Shown here one piece after another: positions 1 to 8,805 of a DNA stretch of 64,000 bases (its first letter is position 1; each line of letters starts with the position of its first letter). The DNA is taken from assembly GCA_903820505.1 (NCBI GenBank), contig CAIJHQ010000065.1, positions 1 to 64,000 on the forward strand, written 5' to 3'. The position numbers were made by a program, and so were the translations under genes. The notes under the pieces were generated by a model. The model was not told where the DNA came from. It saw nothing but the letters and a program-made list of their open reading frames with translations, and searched no databases. Origin of the DNA: Candidatus Omnitrophota bacterium (GTDB lineage Bacteria; Omnitrophota; Omnitrophia; Omnitrophales; Aquincolibacteriaceae).

Positions 1-1011
1 CGTAAGTTCATAGCTGATCAAAGGCAGGATATTTTCGATCACTTCACTGATCTTCACAGGCTCAAGCTTGATCTCACTGTCGATCCCCGCCTTGGCAAAG
101 AGGGACAGCCGCCTGATAATGTCCATGGCGCGATCGGCCTGCTCAATACTTTGTTTCATGACAGCATTGGCACTCTCGAAAGATTTCCCGTTGTCCGAAA
201 TAACACCGTTCTCCTGTCGCTCCAGAAAACTTTCCGCAAGTCCTTTGATGATGAATAGCGGGTTCTTGACCTCATGATTGATACTCGCCGCCAATACCCC
301 GATCGCCGTCAGTTTGTCCCTGTTCGCTGCTTGAGCGAACTGTTCCACATCGAAAAGTTTTTGTTTGATCATGATGTACGCTAATGCGAAAGGGTAAACG
401 GGAAGAAGAAACATTCCCTCCTGCGGGAATTCCACTCCAAAAATCGGCAAAAAAGTGACCGCTCCACCCAAATAGCCGAAAAATGCCGCCCAGAAAAGCC
501 CCCAAAGCGACCGCCTCTCCGGCCCCGTTACCTCCCTGGCTTTAGTCACTAATTGGAAAAAAGCAAAAGGAACGACCAGGAAGTAATTGAGTGTCATCAA
601 ATAATAAAAAATACCGGGTGTTGCGTAGAATTTAAAGTTGAGAATAGGTCTCACTGTGGGCACAAACCACGGCGTATAAAAAACGGCCAGAATTATAAAG
701 GGTACCAGATAGACCCAGCGGAGTATTTTCTTCCGGGCTCCTTCTCTCCCGGTATAAGCCAGGCAAAAATGCAGCCATAAAGTCGGGATGAATGCCGCGG
801 AGCAATTAGCGATCCTTGCCGCATGCAACGCGGTGCAGTACGAAACATTATCACTGATCTTTATAGAAAAAGGCAGCGCCCATCCTGCGTACGATAAAGA
901 AAGTAAAAAATAAAGTCGGCCAATGCGATCCTGCCTTTTAAGACAAACGAAGATCCCCAAAAGCAGCGAACAAAATCCAAAACATAGGACAGAGAAGTTG
1001 TAGGGGTTCAT
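1..1011 (-). CDS. Membrane sensor histidine kinase, 3' end cut by window edge
   Basis: 337 codons are visible and the gene runs off the left edge. The N-terminal ~220 residues carry several hydrophobic segments, resembling the 7TM sensor region of the next gene. The dimerisation/phosphoacceptor box reads ASINHEVKNPL near residue 245, so His in NHEVKNP is the predicted phosphorylation site. The ATPase domain would lie beyond the window. The ATG at 1011 overlaps the TGA of the upstream kinase (ATGA), which implies translational coupling. It is one of two paralogous kinases at the end of the lipid-module operon. The signal sensed is unknown. No response regulator is visible here; one may lie further left. 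Confidence 0.85.
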   Translation of the reverse strand, partial: MNPYNFSVLCFGFCSLLLGIFVCLKRQDRIGRLYFLLSLSYAGWALPFSIKISDNVSYCTALHAARIANCSAAFIPTLWLHFCLAYTGREGARKKILRWVYLVPFIILAVFYTPWFVPTVRPILNFKFYATPGIFYYLMTLNYFLVVPFAFFQLVTKAREVTGPERRSLWGLFWAAFFGYLGGAVTFLPIFGVEFPQEGMFLLPVYPFALAYIMIKQKLFDVEQFAQAANRDKLTAIGVLAASINHEVKNPLFIIKGLAESFLERQENGVISDNGKSFESANAVMKQSIEQADRAMDIIRRLSLFAKAGIDSEIKLEPVKISEVIENILPLISYELT

Positions 1012-3257
1012 TCTTGCGGGAGAGGATGAAGGGGCGTCGGTGGAAAACGAACGGTGAAAACGGTTCCTCTGCCGGGGTCGCTAGTAACGGTGATGGAGGC
1101 GTTGTGGCGCTTGAGGATCCCGAAGCTGACGGCAAGCCCCAGCCCGGTGCCGGAACCGACATCCTTGGTCGTGAAAAAGGGATCGAAGATCTTTTTGAGG
1201 TTCTCCTTGGAGACCCCGATCCCGTTATCTGTGACGAGAAGCTCCACATGCGCTCCCGACGAACGGGTCTCGATCACGATCGTCCCTTCCGTCTTTCCGC
1301 CGGAGGACGGATCCGTCCAATGCGGTGTGGCGGAGGCCGCCTGGATCGCGTCCCGCGCGTTCACAAGGAGGTTTGTGATCACCTGCTCGAGCTCGTTCGC
1401 AATGCCCGAGATCAACGGGATCCGGCCAAGCTTCGTCTCGACGCGGATATTTTCCTGCTGGAACTGGAACCCGAGAAGCGCGCAGGTCCCTCTCACCGCC
1501 TCATTGAGGTCTACCGGTTTGTGCGGCGCTTCTTCGGCGGTCTTTCGCGCGTATTTCATAAGCTTCTGCACGATCGTCTGGCAACGTCGCGCACCCTCCT
1601 CGATGAGATCAAGGGACTCTTTAACATCCGGCGTAGCCGTCATCTTGAGGATCTGCGCGTTCGTCAGCACGGCAGTAAGAGGATTGTTGATCTCGTGGGC
1701 CACGCCGCCCGCAAGAGTACCGAGCGTCGCCAGTTTCTCCGCCTGGACCAGCTGCTCCTGGGTCCTTACCAGTTCACGCGTCCTGTCTTCCACGCGTTTT
1801 TCCAGCTCCGTGTTCCAGCGTTTGAGCTCCTCGCTCAGCGCACGGATATCGTCGTACCGCATGGAATTCGAGAACGCGATCGTCATGGGCGATCTGAGCT
1901 GCGTCAGGAACTGGATCTCACGGAATCCGAATCGATGCAGGTTCGCTTTCCGGCCGAGGTGAGCGACACCGATCAGCTTCTCACCCAGGACGAACGGCAC
2001 GGCAACCAGCGATTGCGTCACCGCGAAATAATCTTCGATCGCAGCCTTAAAGGACTCTACTTCCGGGTGCGCTCCCACAAGGCCCTCCACCACCACCTCT
2101 CCGTGCTTTTCCATCCACACGAGGAACGGATGGTCCTTCGGGAACGGTTTCAGATTGCGAAGCCCTTTAGCGATCACCGGCACAAATTCGTTCTTTTTAT
2201 CGTCGAGCAAGTAGACCGAAAGACGGCGGACATACAGGCGGCGGCGCAGCATCCGGGCAAAGTTCTGCAAAAGGTCCCGGAGGTTCTTCAGATGGACCAG
2301 TTCCCCGGAGAATTCGGTAAAAAGCGCGAGCAGGTTCGCGCGCCGGCGCTGGAACAGATGATCGAGCCGCGGCTGAATGGTCCGGAAGTAAAAATAAAAG
2401 GTTATGGATACGGCGAGGTAATAGAGCGTGGAACTCCAGACGGACGACGGGTCCCGAAGCCACTGCGTCCAGTAGATGACCGCTCCGAAGGGAACGATCG
2501 CAATAAGCGTCGTCAACAGCCACATCAAGGTCTTGTGGATGACCGTTTCGATGTCCATGAGACGGTAGCGGATCACGCAGTACCCGATGATCGTCGTGAA
2601 AATGAACAAAGGAAGAAAGGCCACCGGGAAAACGGGGATGCCGTAGTTGGGAAAGTATTCCACGGAGCCCACGAACGAGATCGCGAACGCCAGGAACATG
2701 AGCCGGATGTTCTTTTTCAGAACGGGCGTTTCCGCGCGCCGGTGGAGCCAGACGAAGTTCGCGAAGGCAAAAACGATCACGGTGCAGAACCACACGATGA
2801 ATAGAGGCTCCAGGAACCCGGCCTTAGGGAAATAACCGGTGGCGTAAGGATACAATCCGCTCACGATCCACGGCGTCGTCACGCACAAGACATAGAAGCA
2901 CGCCGCGGTCAGATAATTGAAGAGGACCCAGCGCTTTTTGGCCTTCAGAAGCTCCGCGTTCCAGGTCGTGCTGAAAAAATAGACCGCCGGGGTGACAAAA
3001 ACGATCCCGAACCAGGTGTAATTCCTGGAAACGGCCAGCGCGAGCTCTTCCTGCGACATGAAGCATACCAGCCCGACACCCGTCAACCAGACACCCGCCG
3101 TGAGGGTCGTGACCAGATAAGCGATATGCGTGACCGCTTTTTTCCCCTGGAAGAAAACGAAAAGACCTTCGAGGGATATGAAAACGCCGACCAGGAAATG
3201 CGGCAGCGCATACACATTCCAGTGATAATTCCCGGGATCAAAAATAGAGTTCGTCAT
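1008..3257 (-). CDS. 7TM-GAF sensor histidine kinase
   Basis: A 749-residue kinase. Residues ~1-245 hold about seven hydrophobic helices (HisKA_7TM-like), ~300-470 a GAF-like domain, ~490-515 a coiled coil, then HisKA with GGVAHEINNPL (His ~521) and a HATPase_c domain with N box (NLLVNARDA), DNGIG and GTGLGLAV motifs. All catalytic motifs look intact. It is predicted to autophosphorylate in response to a membrane or cytosolic ligand. Its start overlaps the end of the upstream SDR-acyltransferase gene by 20 nt, and its stop overlaps the next kinase by 4 nt, so all three are probably co-translated. The partner regulator and stimulus are not visible; the operon suggests a link to lipid state, but that is inference. 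Confidence 0.9.
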   Translation of the reverse strand: MTNSIFDPGNYHWNVYALPHFLVGVFISLEGLFVFFQGKKAVTHIAYLVTTLTAGVWLTGVGLVCFMSQEELALAVSRNYTWFGIVFVTPAVYFFSTTWNAELLKAKKRWVLFNYLTAACFYVLCVTTPWIVSGLYPYATGYFPKAGFLEPLFIVWFCTVIVFAFANFVWLHRRAETPVLKKNIRLMFLAFAISFVGSVEYFPNYGIPVFPVAFLPLFIFTTIIGYCVIRYRLMDIETVIHKTLMWLLTTLIAIVPFGAVIYWTQWLRDPSSVWSSTLYYLAVSITFYFYFRTIQPRLDHLFQRRRANLLALFTEFSGELVHLKNLRDLLQNFARMLRRRLYVRRLSVYLLDDKKNEFVPVIAKGLRNLKPFPKDHPFLVWMEKHGEVVVEGLVGAHPEVESFKAAIEDYFAVTQSLVAVPFVLGEKLIGVAHLGRKANLHRFGFREIQFLTQLRSPMTIAFSNSMRYDDIRALSEELKRWNTELEKRVEDRTRELVRTQEQLVQAEKLATLGTLAGGVAHEINNPLTAVLTNAQILKMTATPDVKESLDLIEEGARRCQTIVQKLMKYARKTAEEAPHKPVDLNEAVRGTCALLGFQFQQENIRVETKLGRIPLISGIANELEQVITNLLVNARDAIQAASATPHWTDPSSGGKTEGTIVIETRSSGAHVELLVTDNGIGVSKENLKKIFDPFFTTKDVGSGTGLGLAVSFGILKRHNASITVTSDPGRGTVFTVRFPPTPLHPLPQE

Positions 3258-5898
3258 AGGAGACCGCCCTGTGCATCACATCATAAAGCACTTCCATGTA
3301 TTTGTGGACCTTTTCGCGGGGCCCTTTCAGGCTGACGACGCAGACTTTCCCGCCGTTCGCGGTGGGAAGCGAAAAATTACCGAACGAGAGGAACCCGTCG
3401 GTGTGAACATCGCTCGCGGGCGCCACAAAAAAATCGGCCTTCTTGATGATCGACACCCCCAATGTTCCTGAAAATGACTGGAACGGACGCGCCAGGAATT
3501 TCGCGACCCCAGCATAGATCACCGGCGCGGCGACCGCATACGCATTTAAAAGCCAGTAACTTTCGCTGCGGCGCTTCCGGGTGGAGAAAAGTTGCCGGTT
3601 AAACTCCTGCTGGAACGCAAAAAAACCGCGGTCGGGCCGGTGCCTGTCGAAATAAGTGCTGGGACGGATAAAGATGAACCCGAGCGTCCGCGGCTGTCCG
3701 GGCGCGGCGCGGAGGTCCACGGGAACCGAAAACTTGATGTCCTCAAATTCCTTGTACTGGGCCAGCTTCCAGAGAAGGAGGGCCGCTGAAGAGATGACCT
3801 GCCCGGCGCGCCGGCCGAAGCGCTTGTTTAATTCGTTCCTCAACTTAAGGAACGGCTGGAAATCCAGAAATTGGTAGGCCTGACAGACCTCTCCCTTGCC
3901 GCGAGCGGAGGAGCACGTTTCCGGAGCGTTTCCTTTTTCATCGCCGGGACCGGGGAAAAAGATCTCCCCGCGTGTCCCCCATTGTCTTTTCAGATCATTT
4001 AAAATTTCCTGGGCCGGAACGCCGTCGAGAGGAATATGACTGAATTGGACCCACAAGTCCGCGGCTTCAAAGCTCCCGGTGAACCGGCACACCATATTCA
4101 AAATGCCGAAACCGGGATGCTTCCTCTTGACGAAAGAAGGCGCCTGAAAACGACCGGCCTCCGAGACGGAAAGAACGTTGGACCGGGCTTCAAACTGAAT
4201 GAAGGCGGCGCTCAAAACGCGGCCCCCGAATTCTGCCGCTCGGGTCCTCCATTCCTCAGGGATCGACCCCGAGTGTCTTGACAGCCAGTGCTTCCATTGC
4301 TTTTCCAAAACAAGCGGGCGCTTTTTGTCCGCATGATCCCGGGTCTTGTTATAATTTTGAATGATCCCTTCAATGAGAAGATCCTTCACATGTGCCGGCA
4401 TTGCTTCGAAATTCTCAATTGCCGGCCCCTCATCGAAGCAGGGAGCGATGCGCGATAAGTTGCCGTCCGTGTCAAAATGAGCTTCCACAATATCCAAAAA
4501 TGGCCGGGGCCGGCACGCGGCATGAAAGACCCCCCACTGCAGCCTCTGGTGAAAAACAGGATAGGCCCTCAGGAATCGTGCCAGCCGTTGGAGGCAATGC
4601 CGTTTGGCGGATTCCTCAGAATTATCTAAGCCGTTCTTGAGATCGGAGCGAAAATCCAGACCGAAAGCCGCCAGAACAAATTTGGACTGTTCCGTTCGCA
4701 AATAGCATTGCGCTCCCTTCCGCCAGCCGTCGGTGTTCCCGGCAACACCCGCCTTTCTCAGGAACCCAAGGAACTTGACCATCAGAAAAAAAGTCAGCGT
4801 CCCAAAGTTTAATTTGTCCGTGAATTTGTCCATTCCCAAGGCTTGCATGACCCGGCGCACGATGCGGGACCCGTGCGCCTTGATCCGGAAGATCCCCCGA
4901 GGCTCGACATAGGCGTTCTTGCGGTACCAGGCAACCGCCTTCGCGAGCGTGTCTTCAAAGGGCGTCGGCGCATAACCGAGTTCCCGGACCGCTTTGGAAG
5001 CGTCGCAGGTGACGGACATCCTGGAGAATTTGACGCCTTCCGTCGGCATCAGAGATCTCCTTCGAAACACGAAATGGGAAACGGCCTCATCAAGATAAGT
5101 GAATCCCAGCAATAATCCGTACGGGATCCTGAGCCGCGGCGCCCGGACCCCCGTGATCTTCTCCAGGAGTTGGAAGACCTCCAGCAAGGTGTAATGCCGG
5201 GTGTTGGCAAGAATATACCGTTCTCCGGGCCGCCCGCGCTCCACCGCCGCGATATGCGCCCGGGCCACGTCATCGGCATCGGCCACGGACCAGAGGGCAT
5301 CAAAATAACCCGGATAACTTTGGTTCAAAAATTTGACGATCACGTCGCCGGAAGGAGTGGGCTTATGGTCCCGCTCCCCGATCACGATCGCGGGATTCAG
5401 AATGACGGCCGGGAGACCTCTTTGGCAATATTTCAGGACTTCCTGCTCAGCCAGATATTTGGAACGGGCATAGTGGCTCGCGCCGTGTTGTTCAAAGCCC
5501 GTGTTCTCATCCGAGGGACCTTTCCCGGGCTTGGCACTGATCGTCGCGATGGTGCTCGTATGGATGAATTTCTTGACCCCGTACTTCAGGGACGCCTCCA
5601 GCATGTTGACCGTGCCGTTCACGTTGATCTTGTAGATCGCTTTGGGATCTTTGACCCAGAAGGGATAGAACGCGTACAACGAGGCGAGATTAAACACGAT
5701 CGAACAACCCTGGACGGCTTTTTCGACGGTCCGGGCATAAGTCACGTTACCGTCCGCCACCTCGACGTCCAGATTTTCCAGAAGAAAACTGTCTTTTTTC
5801 TGGCGGACGAGGACCCTCACCTCGTACCCGGCGGCGATCAAATGCCGGATCAGGGTCGACCCGATGAAACCCGTCCCGCCCGTTACCAGAACTTTCAT
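3238..5898 (-). CDS. NAD(P)-dependent SDR (HpnA/OleD-like) fused to an HxxxDG acyltransferase-like domain
   Basis: An 886-residue two-part protein. Residues 1 to ~345 form an extended short-chain dehydrogenase with nucleotide motif GGTGFIGS and catalytic HYARSK (YxxxK), closest in look to hopanoid-associated HpnA, dihydroflavonol reductase and OleD enzymes. Residues ~400-886 resemble condensation/wax-ester-synthase/CoA acyltransferase folds: H621-IPL-D625-G626 fits HxxxDG, followed by FSVPVDLR, similar to the PVxLR motif of WS/DGAT enzymes. The first active-site His of HHxxxDG is Ser here. A plausible role is reduction of a carbonyl followed by acyl transfer to the resulting alcohol. The acyl-ACP reductase homologue upstream supports a lipid substrate. 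Substrates are inferred. A bifunctional SDR-acyltransferase is uncommon, and the two halves could act on different compounds. Confidence 0.75.
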   Translation of the reverse strand: MKVLVTGGTGFIGSTLIRHLIAAGYEVRVLVRQKKDSFLLENLDVEVADGNVTYARTVEKAVQGCSIVFNLASLYAFYPFWVKDPKAIYKINVNGTVNMLEASLKYGVKKFIHTSTIATISAKPGKGPSDENTGFEQHGASHYARSKYLAEQEVLKYCQRGLPAVILNPAIVIGERDHKPTPSGDVIVKFLNQSYPGYFDALWSVADADDVARAHIAAVERGRPGERYILANTRHYTLLEVFQLLEKITGVRAPRLRIPYGLLLGFTYLDEAVSHFVFRRRSLMPTEGVKFSRMSVTCDASKAVRELGYAPTPFEDTLAKAVAWYRKNAYVEPRGIFRIKAHGSRIVRRVMQALGMDKFTDKLNFGTLTFFLMVKFLGFLRKAGVAGNTDGWRKGAQCYLRTEQSKFVLAAFGLDFRSDLKNGLDNSEESAKRHCLQRLARFLRAYPVFHQRLQWGVFHAACRPRPFLDIVEAHFDTDGNLSRIAPCFDEGPAIENFEAMPAHVKDLLIEGIIQNYNKTRDHADKKRPLVLEKQWKHWLSRHSGSIPEEWRTRAAEFGGRVLSAAFIQFEARSNVLSVSEAGRFQAPSFVKRKHPGFGILNMVCRFTGSFEAADLWVQFSHIPLDGVPAQEILNDLKRQWGTRGEIFFPGPGDEKGNAPETCSSARGKGEVCQAYQFLDFQPFLKLRNELNKRFGRRAGQVISSAALLLWKLAQYKEFEDIKFSVPVDLRAAPGQPRTLGFIFIRPSTYFDRHRPDRGFFAFQQEFNRQLFSTRKRRSESYWLLNAYAVAAPVIYAGVAKFLARPFQSFSGTLGVSIIKKADFFVAPASDVHTDGFLSFGNFSLPTANGGKVCVVSLKGPREKVHKYMEVLYDVMHRAVSYDELYF

Positions 5899-6046
5899 GA
5901 TCCCACGCGCCCCCGCGGTTATCTGCCCGGCCGAAAGAGAAAACGAAGAGCCCTCGCGGGCCCGGGGTCCCGGCGGCCGTCCCGATCTCCCGACCTTTTG
6001 ACGCCGTTCACCCGGCCCTCCGCCCTCACTCTCAACAGCGAATGGC

Positions 6047-7651
6047 CTACCGGGTCTTGATCATCCGGATCTCGTCATCGGTCACAAGACGGTGGCCCCA
6101 GAAAAAGGGCGCGAGCTCGAACCCGTGTTTACGCGCCATCGCAAGGATCTCGGCCATTTTTTCTTTCGTGATATTCCCTTTCCCCCAGGAGAAATTTTCG
6201 AACCGTTCCTCCAACGCGAGAACGATCGCTTCGGAAAAACAGCCGTAGAGCACCTTGGAGGACGGAAGCCCGATGTCAAAACCCGCGTCAAATTCACATG
6301 GAAGCGAACAAATGCCGCCGGCAAAGATCAGGATGTCCCGGCGGTCCGTATCCGCGTAGGCGATGTTCTTTGGGTAACCGATGTCGCAGATAATGGCCCC
6401 GGGTTTGAAGCTGTCGAGGTCCACGATCGACCGGGACGCGCTCGCAGCCGCGATCACGATGTCCGCGTTCCGGACCGCCGCGTCATTGTCATGATTCCCG
6501 GAAAATTTTGCCGGTCCGCAGGCGCGCAGGACTTTTTCCATGCGCTCAAGATTTTTGGGATCCCGGCTCGTGATCGTGATCTCCTGGACCTTTTCCGCGA
6601 GCACCTTCGCGCAGGCGCTCCCGATGTCCCCGCTCCCCCCGATCACGGTCACATTCGCCTTGGAAAGATCCAATCCCCGCAACTGGGCGGCCCTCAGTAC
6701 CCCTTCCACGGCAAGGGCGGCCGTCAGGGTATTGCCCGTCGTCACGGGAATGTTGATAAGTTTGCGGAACTCGTCACCGTAACGCTCGCCTGCGATCGAG
6801 GTAAAACCGCCGAGCGCCACCACCCCGAGGCCGAGTTTTTCCGCGGTTTTACAAGACTCCACGACCTTCTGGACGACCCGCTCGATGTCCTTGGTAAGCA
6901 TGTCCGGGATGATATTGCACGCGATGAAAGCCCCGTGGGAGGTCTTGCCGCTTGAGGCCTTGAAACTTTCGATCTCATGGGTCACGTAAGACGGCATGAG
7001 CTCGAACACCTTGCTCAGAAATTCGTCGGAGGGGACCCGCATGTACGAGTTGAAAGTCCTGAGATAGTGAACCAAGTGGGTCAGATTGTAAGGGTGGCCG
7101 ATCACGCCGAACCCCTTGATGTCCCGGCTGTACTTGGCCCGGGTCTTTTGATATCGCTGCTCGAGGAGGATCTCCTCAAAGTGGCTAAGCATGGCTTCAA
7201 AATTCTTTTTTACGCGGTCGGCGACCATCCCCCCGACGGCGTTCTCAAGGATGGGGATCCCTAACCGGATCGAGGCCTCGACAAAAACTTCCGTACCGCC
7301 GAAGGCATGCTCCTGTAATTTCCAGTAGCCTTCAAATTTTTCGAGGTCTCCGTCGATCGCCCGGAAGCGAATGATGCACTGGCGAAGATCGATCGTGCTG
7401 CTGCGGAAATCCAGCACATCCTCCTCCTGCCAGGAAATAGGGATCTCCCCCATTTCGACCTTCCATAGAGTAACTGCTTTGAAACGGCCGCGGCTCAGCA
7501 CCCGACATTCTTTGACGTTCGGCATGTATCGCGCAAAATCCTCAACACACGTCAGCAGGCGCAGGACTTGCCAACGCCTTGCGGGCAACACACGGCTTGC
7601 GGTGACGCGGTATTCGCTGCCACTTTTTCCGGCTCTAGTAGAATCATTCAT
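6047..7651 (-). CDS. SRPBCC domain fused to a long-chain acyl-ACP reductase (AAR)-like enzyme
   Basis: A 534-residue protein. Residues ~10-165 look like an SRPBCC/START lipid-binding domain (polyketide cyclase/Coq10 type). Residues ~185-520 match cyanobacterial acyl-ACP reductase in motif order: FGVIGHPYNLTH, ALGGFTSI, TTGNTLTAA, nucleotide-binding GGSGDIGSA (~338-346), CDIGYPKN, then LYGCFSEA whose Cys (~471) lines up with the cyanobacterial acyl-thioester cysteine, and ENFSWGKGNITKEKM near the end. The family reduces fatty acyl-ACP/CoA to aldehyde with NADPH. The extra SRPBCC domain is not part of the cyanobacterial enzyme and may hold the acyl chain. No aldehyde-deformylating oxygenase is visible, so alkane formation is not suggested; the following SDR-acyltransferase points to an alcohol or ester. 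First gene of the apparent operon. Confidence 0.8.
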   Translation of the reverse strand: MNDSTRAGKSGSEYRVTASRVLPARRWQVLRLLTCVEDFARYMPNVKECRVLSRGRFKAVTLWKVEMGEIPISWQEEDVLDFRSSTIDLRQCIIRFRAIDGDLEKFEGYWKLQEHAFGGTEVFVEASIRLGIPILENAVGGMVADRVKKNFEAMLSHFEEILLEQRYQKTRAKYSRDIKGFGVIGHPYNLTHLVHYLRTFNSYMRVPSDEFLSKVFELMPSYVTHEIESFKASSGKTSHGAFIACNIIPDMLTKDIERVVQKVVESCKTAEKLGLGVVALGGFTSIAGERYGDEFRKLINIPVTTGNTLTAALAVEGVLRAAQLRGLDLSKANVTVIGGSGDIGSACAKVLAEKVQEITITSRDPKNLERMEKVLRACGPAKFSGNHDNDAAVRNADIVIAAASASRSIVDLDSFKPGAIICDIGYPKNIAYADTDRRDILIFAGGICSLPCEFDAGFDIGLPSSKVLYGCFSEAIVLALEERFENFSWGKGNITKEKMAEILAMARKHGFELAPFFWGHRLVTDDEIRMIKTR

Positions 7652-7860
7652 TAGTCAATATTATCGGCTGGAAACCAACTCTTTGAAGTCGGGGATCTTG
7701 TTATTACCGGGACAAAACGCGGAAATAAAATGCGGGAACCCGCTGCGCCTAAAGAAGTTACGGTAGGGGCCCTTTCCTGCTCAGGAGGGATGGACGACAG
7801 GAAACCATACGGACCGAGAAACAGAAGGGATACCTCCGACATGCTTCCGGCCGGACACAT

Positions 7861-7895
7861 AAAAAAACAGCCCCGCTTTTTAGGCGGGGCTGTTT
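7861..7895 (-). terminator. Intrinsic terminator after the small secreted protein gene
   Basis: A perfect 12-bp stem (7865-7876 with 7884-7895, core CAGCCCCGC) closes a 7-nt loop and is followed on the minus strand by seven U residues. It sits 33 nt past the stop of the gene at 7928-8536. The plus-strand side has only a short T run, so it mainly serves the minus strand. Confidence 0.88.
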
Positions 7896-7927
7896 CTACT
7901 GACAAATACGTCTTCGGAACGCTTCGA

Positions 7928-8536
7928 TTAGTTCTTCGAGAGCGTTACCTGATCGATCAGAATCGAACCGGACTTCGGGCTCGAGTTGATATCGTCAAAC
8001 ACAATGACAAATTCGTTCAGGGAGTTCCAGTTCTCGATCCTGCGGAACTTCTCGAACGGAATGGAGATCTTCTGCCACTGATCCGTGATACCGCTCACGA
8101 TGTAGGCGGAAGGCTTGTTGTTCATGTCCTTGAGTTCGACCTTAACGCGCTTGGTGTAACCGGCCTTGGCATCACCCTTGATGTAGAAATTCAGAGTGTT
8201 GTAAGCGGTAGCATCCTCGCCATTGAGCTTCATCCAAAAACCGTTATAAGCGGGGTTCGGAGAATCAACGTCATAGTCCAAACGGACCGAATAACCGGAA
8301 GGATCCCCTTGGCTGTCATCAGAATCAAACGACATCTTGGTCCCCTGAGTCTCGTCGTTCGGATCCTTGTCCCACCCACCGAAGTCACCTCCGATGTTGT
8401 TGGGCTTATCCCCGGTATCAAAATCCGCAATCACAAGCTCATTGGCCGCAGCGGCCGCATGAGCGACGGAAATTCCGAAACCTACGATCATTAACGCGAC
8501 CAGCGTTAACACTAGACCTAAATTCAGCTTCTTCAT
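7928..8536 (-). CDS. Secreted carbohydrate-binding-like beta-sandwich protein
   Basis: 202 residues with a clear signal peptide (MKKLNLGLVL..., cleavage near AHA-AAA at ~28). The mature part begins LVIADFDTGDKPNNIGGDFG and ends SGSILIDQVTLSKN. This pattern, an 'F(D/E)-G-x-N-x-xGG' start and a terminal 'I-x-ID-x-V-x-L' strand, is typical of CIA30/galactose-binding-like (CBM-type) sandwiches. No catalytic residues are apparent. It has its own strong promoter and terminator, so it is monocistronic and probably abundant. AGGAG lies 9 nt before the ATG. It may bind a polysaccharide or act as a surface/periplasmic structural protein; the ligand is not inferable. Confidence 0.75.
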   Translation of the reverse strand: MKKLNLGLVLTLVALMIVGFGISVAHAAAAANELVIADFDTGDKPNNIGGDFGGWDKDPNDETQGTKMSFDSDDSQGDPSGYSVRLDYDVDSPNPAYNGFWMKLNGEDATAYNTLNFYIKGDAKAGYTKRVKVELKDMNNKPSAYIVSGITDQWQKISIPFEKFRRIENWNSLNEFVIVFDDINSSPKSGSILIDQVTLSKN

Positions 8537-8586
8537 TTCGAATTGCTCCTTTCTTGAAATAACACTTAGTGGCGAGGGTCGGGCGA

Positions 8587-8615
8587 ATTATACACTTTTG
8601 AAAACTTAATTACAA
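8587..8615 (-). promoter_or_regulatory. Sigma70-type promoter for the secreted protein gene
   Basis: On the minus strand TTGTAA (8615-8610), a 17-nt spacer and a perfect TATAAT (8592-8587). Transcription would begin near 8580, giving a ~44-nt leader to the ATG at 8536. The rest of the spacer (8616-8805) shows no gene. Confidence 0.75.
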
Positions 8616-8805
8616 GGACTGACGGTAAAATATCTTATATATTATCCCCCTCGAAGCTCCGCACGCAGCATAGATCCGGATTCCGAAGAAAAACAAAGCC
8701 TCAGGGGGAAGTTTGACCGAACAAATGATGCATCACATCCTGAAACGACACAACCTATTGATATGAAATAAGTTGCGAGAGGACACCCTGTATCCCGATT
8801 CGACT

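Noticed and set aside
1014-2804. 596-codon plus-strand open frame opposite the histidine kinase
   Set aside because: It is an antisense shadow in GC-rich coding DNA, with Arg/His-rich composition and no family motifs, while the minus strand encodes an intact kinase.
6047-7651. Reading the reductase as a glutamyl-tRNA reductase or shikimate dehydrogenase
   Set aside because: The Rossmann core is similar, but the motif order FGVIGH, LGGFTSI, GGSGDIGSA, GCFSEA, NFSWG is specific to acyl-ACP reductases.
3238-7651. Alkane biosynthesis (AAR with aldehyde-deformylating oxygenase)
   Set aside because: No ferritin-like oxygenase is encoded in the neighbourhood.
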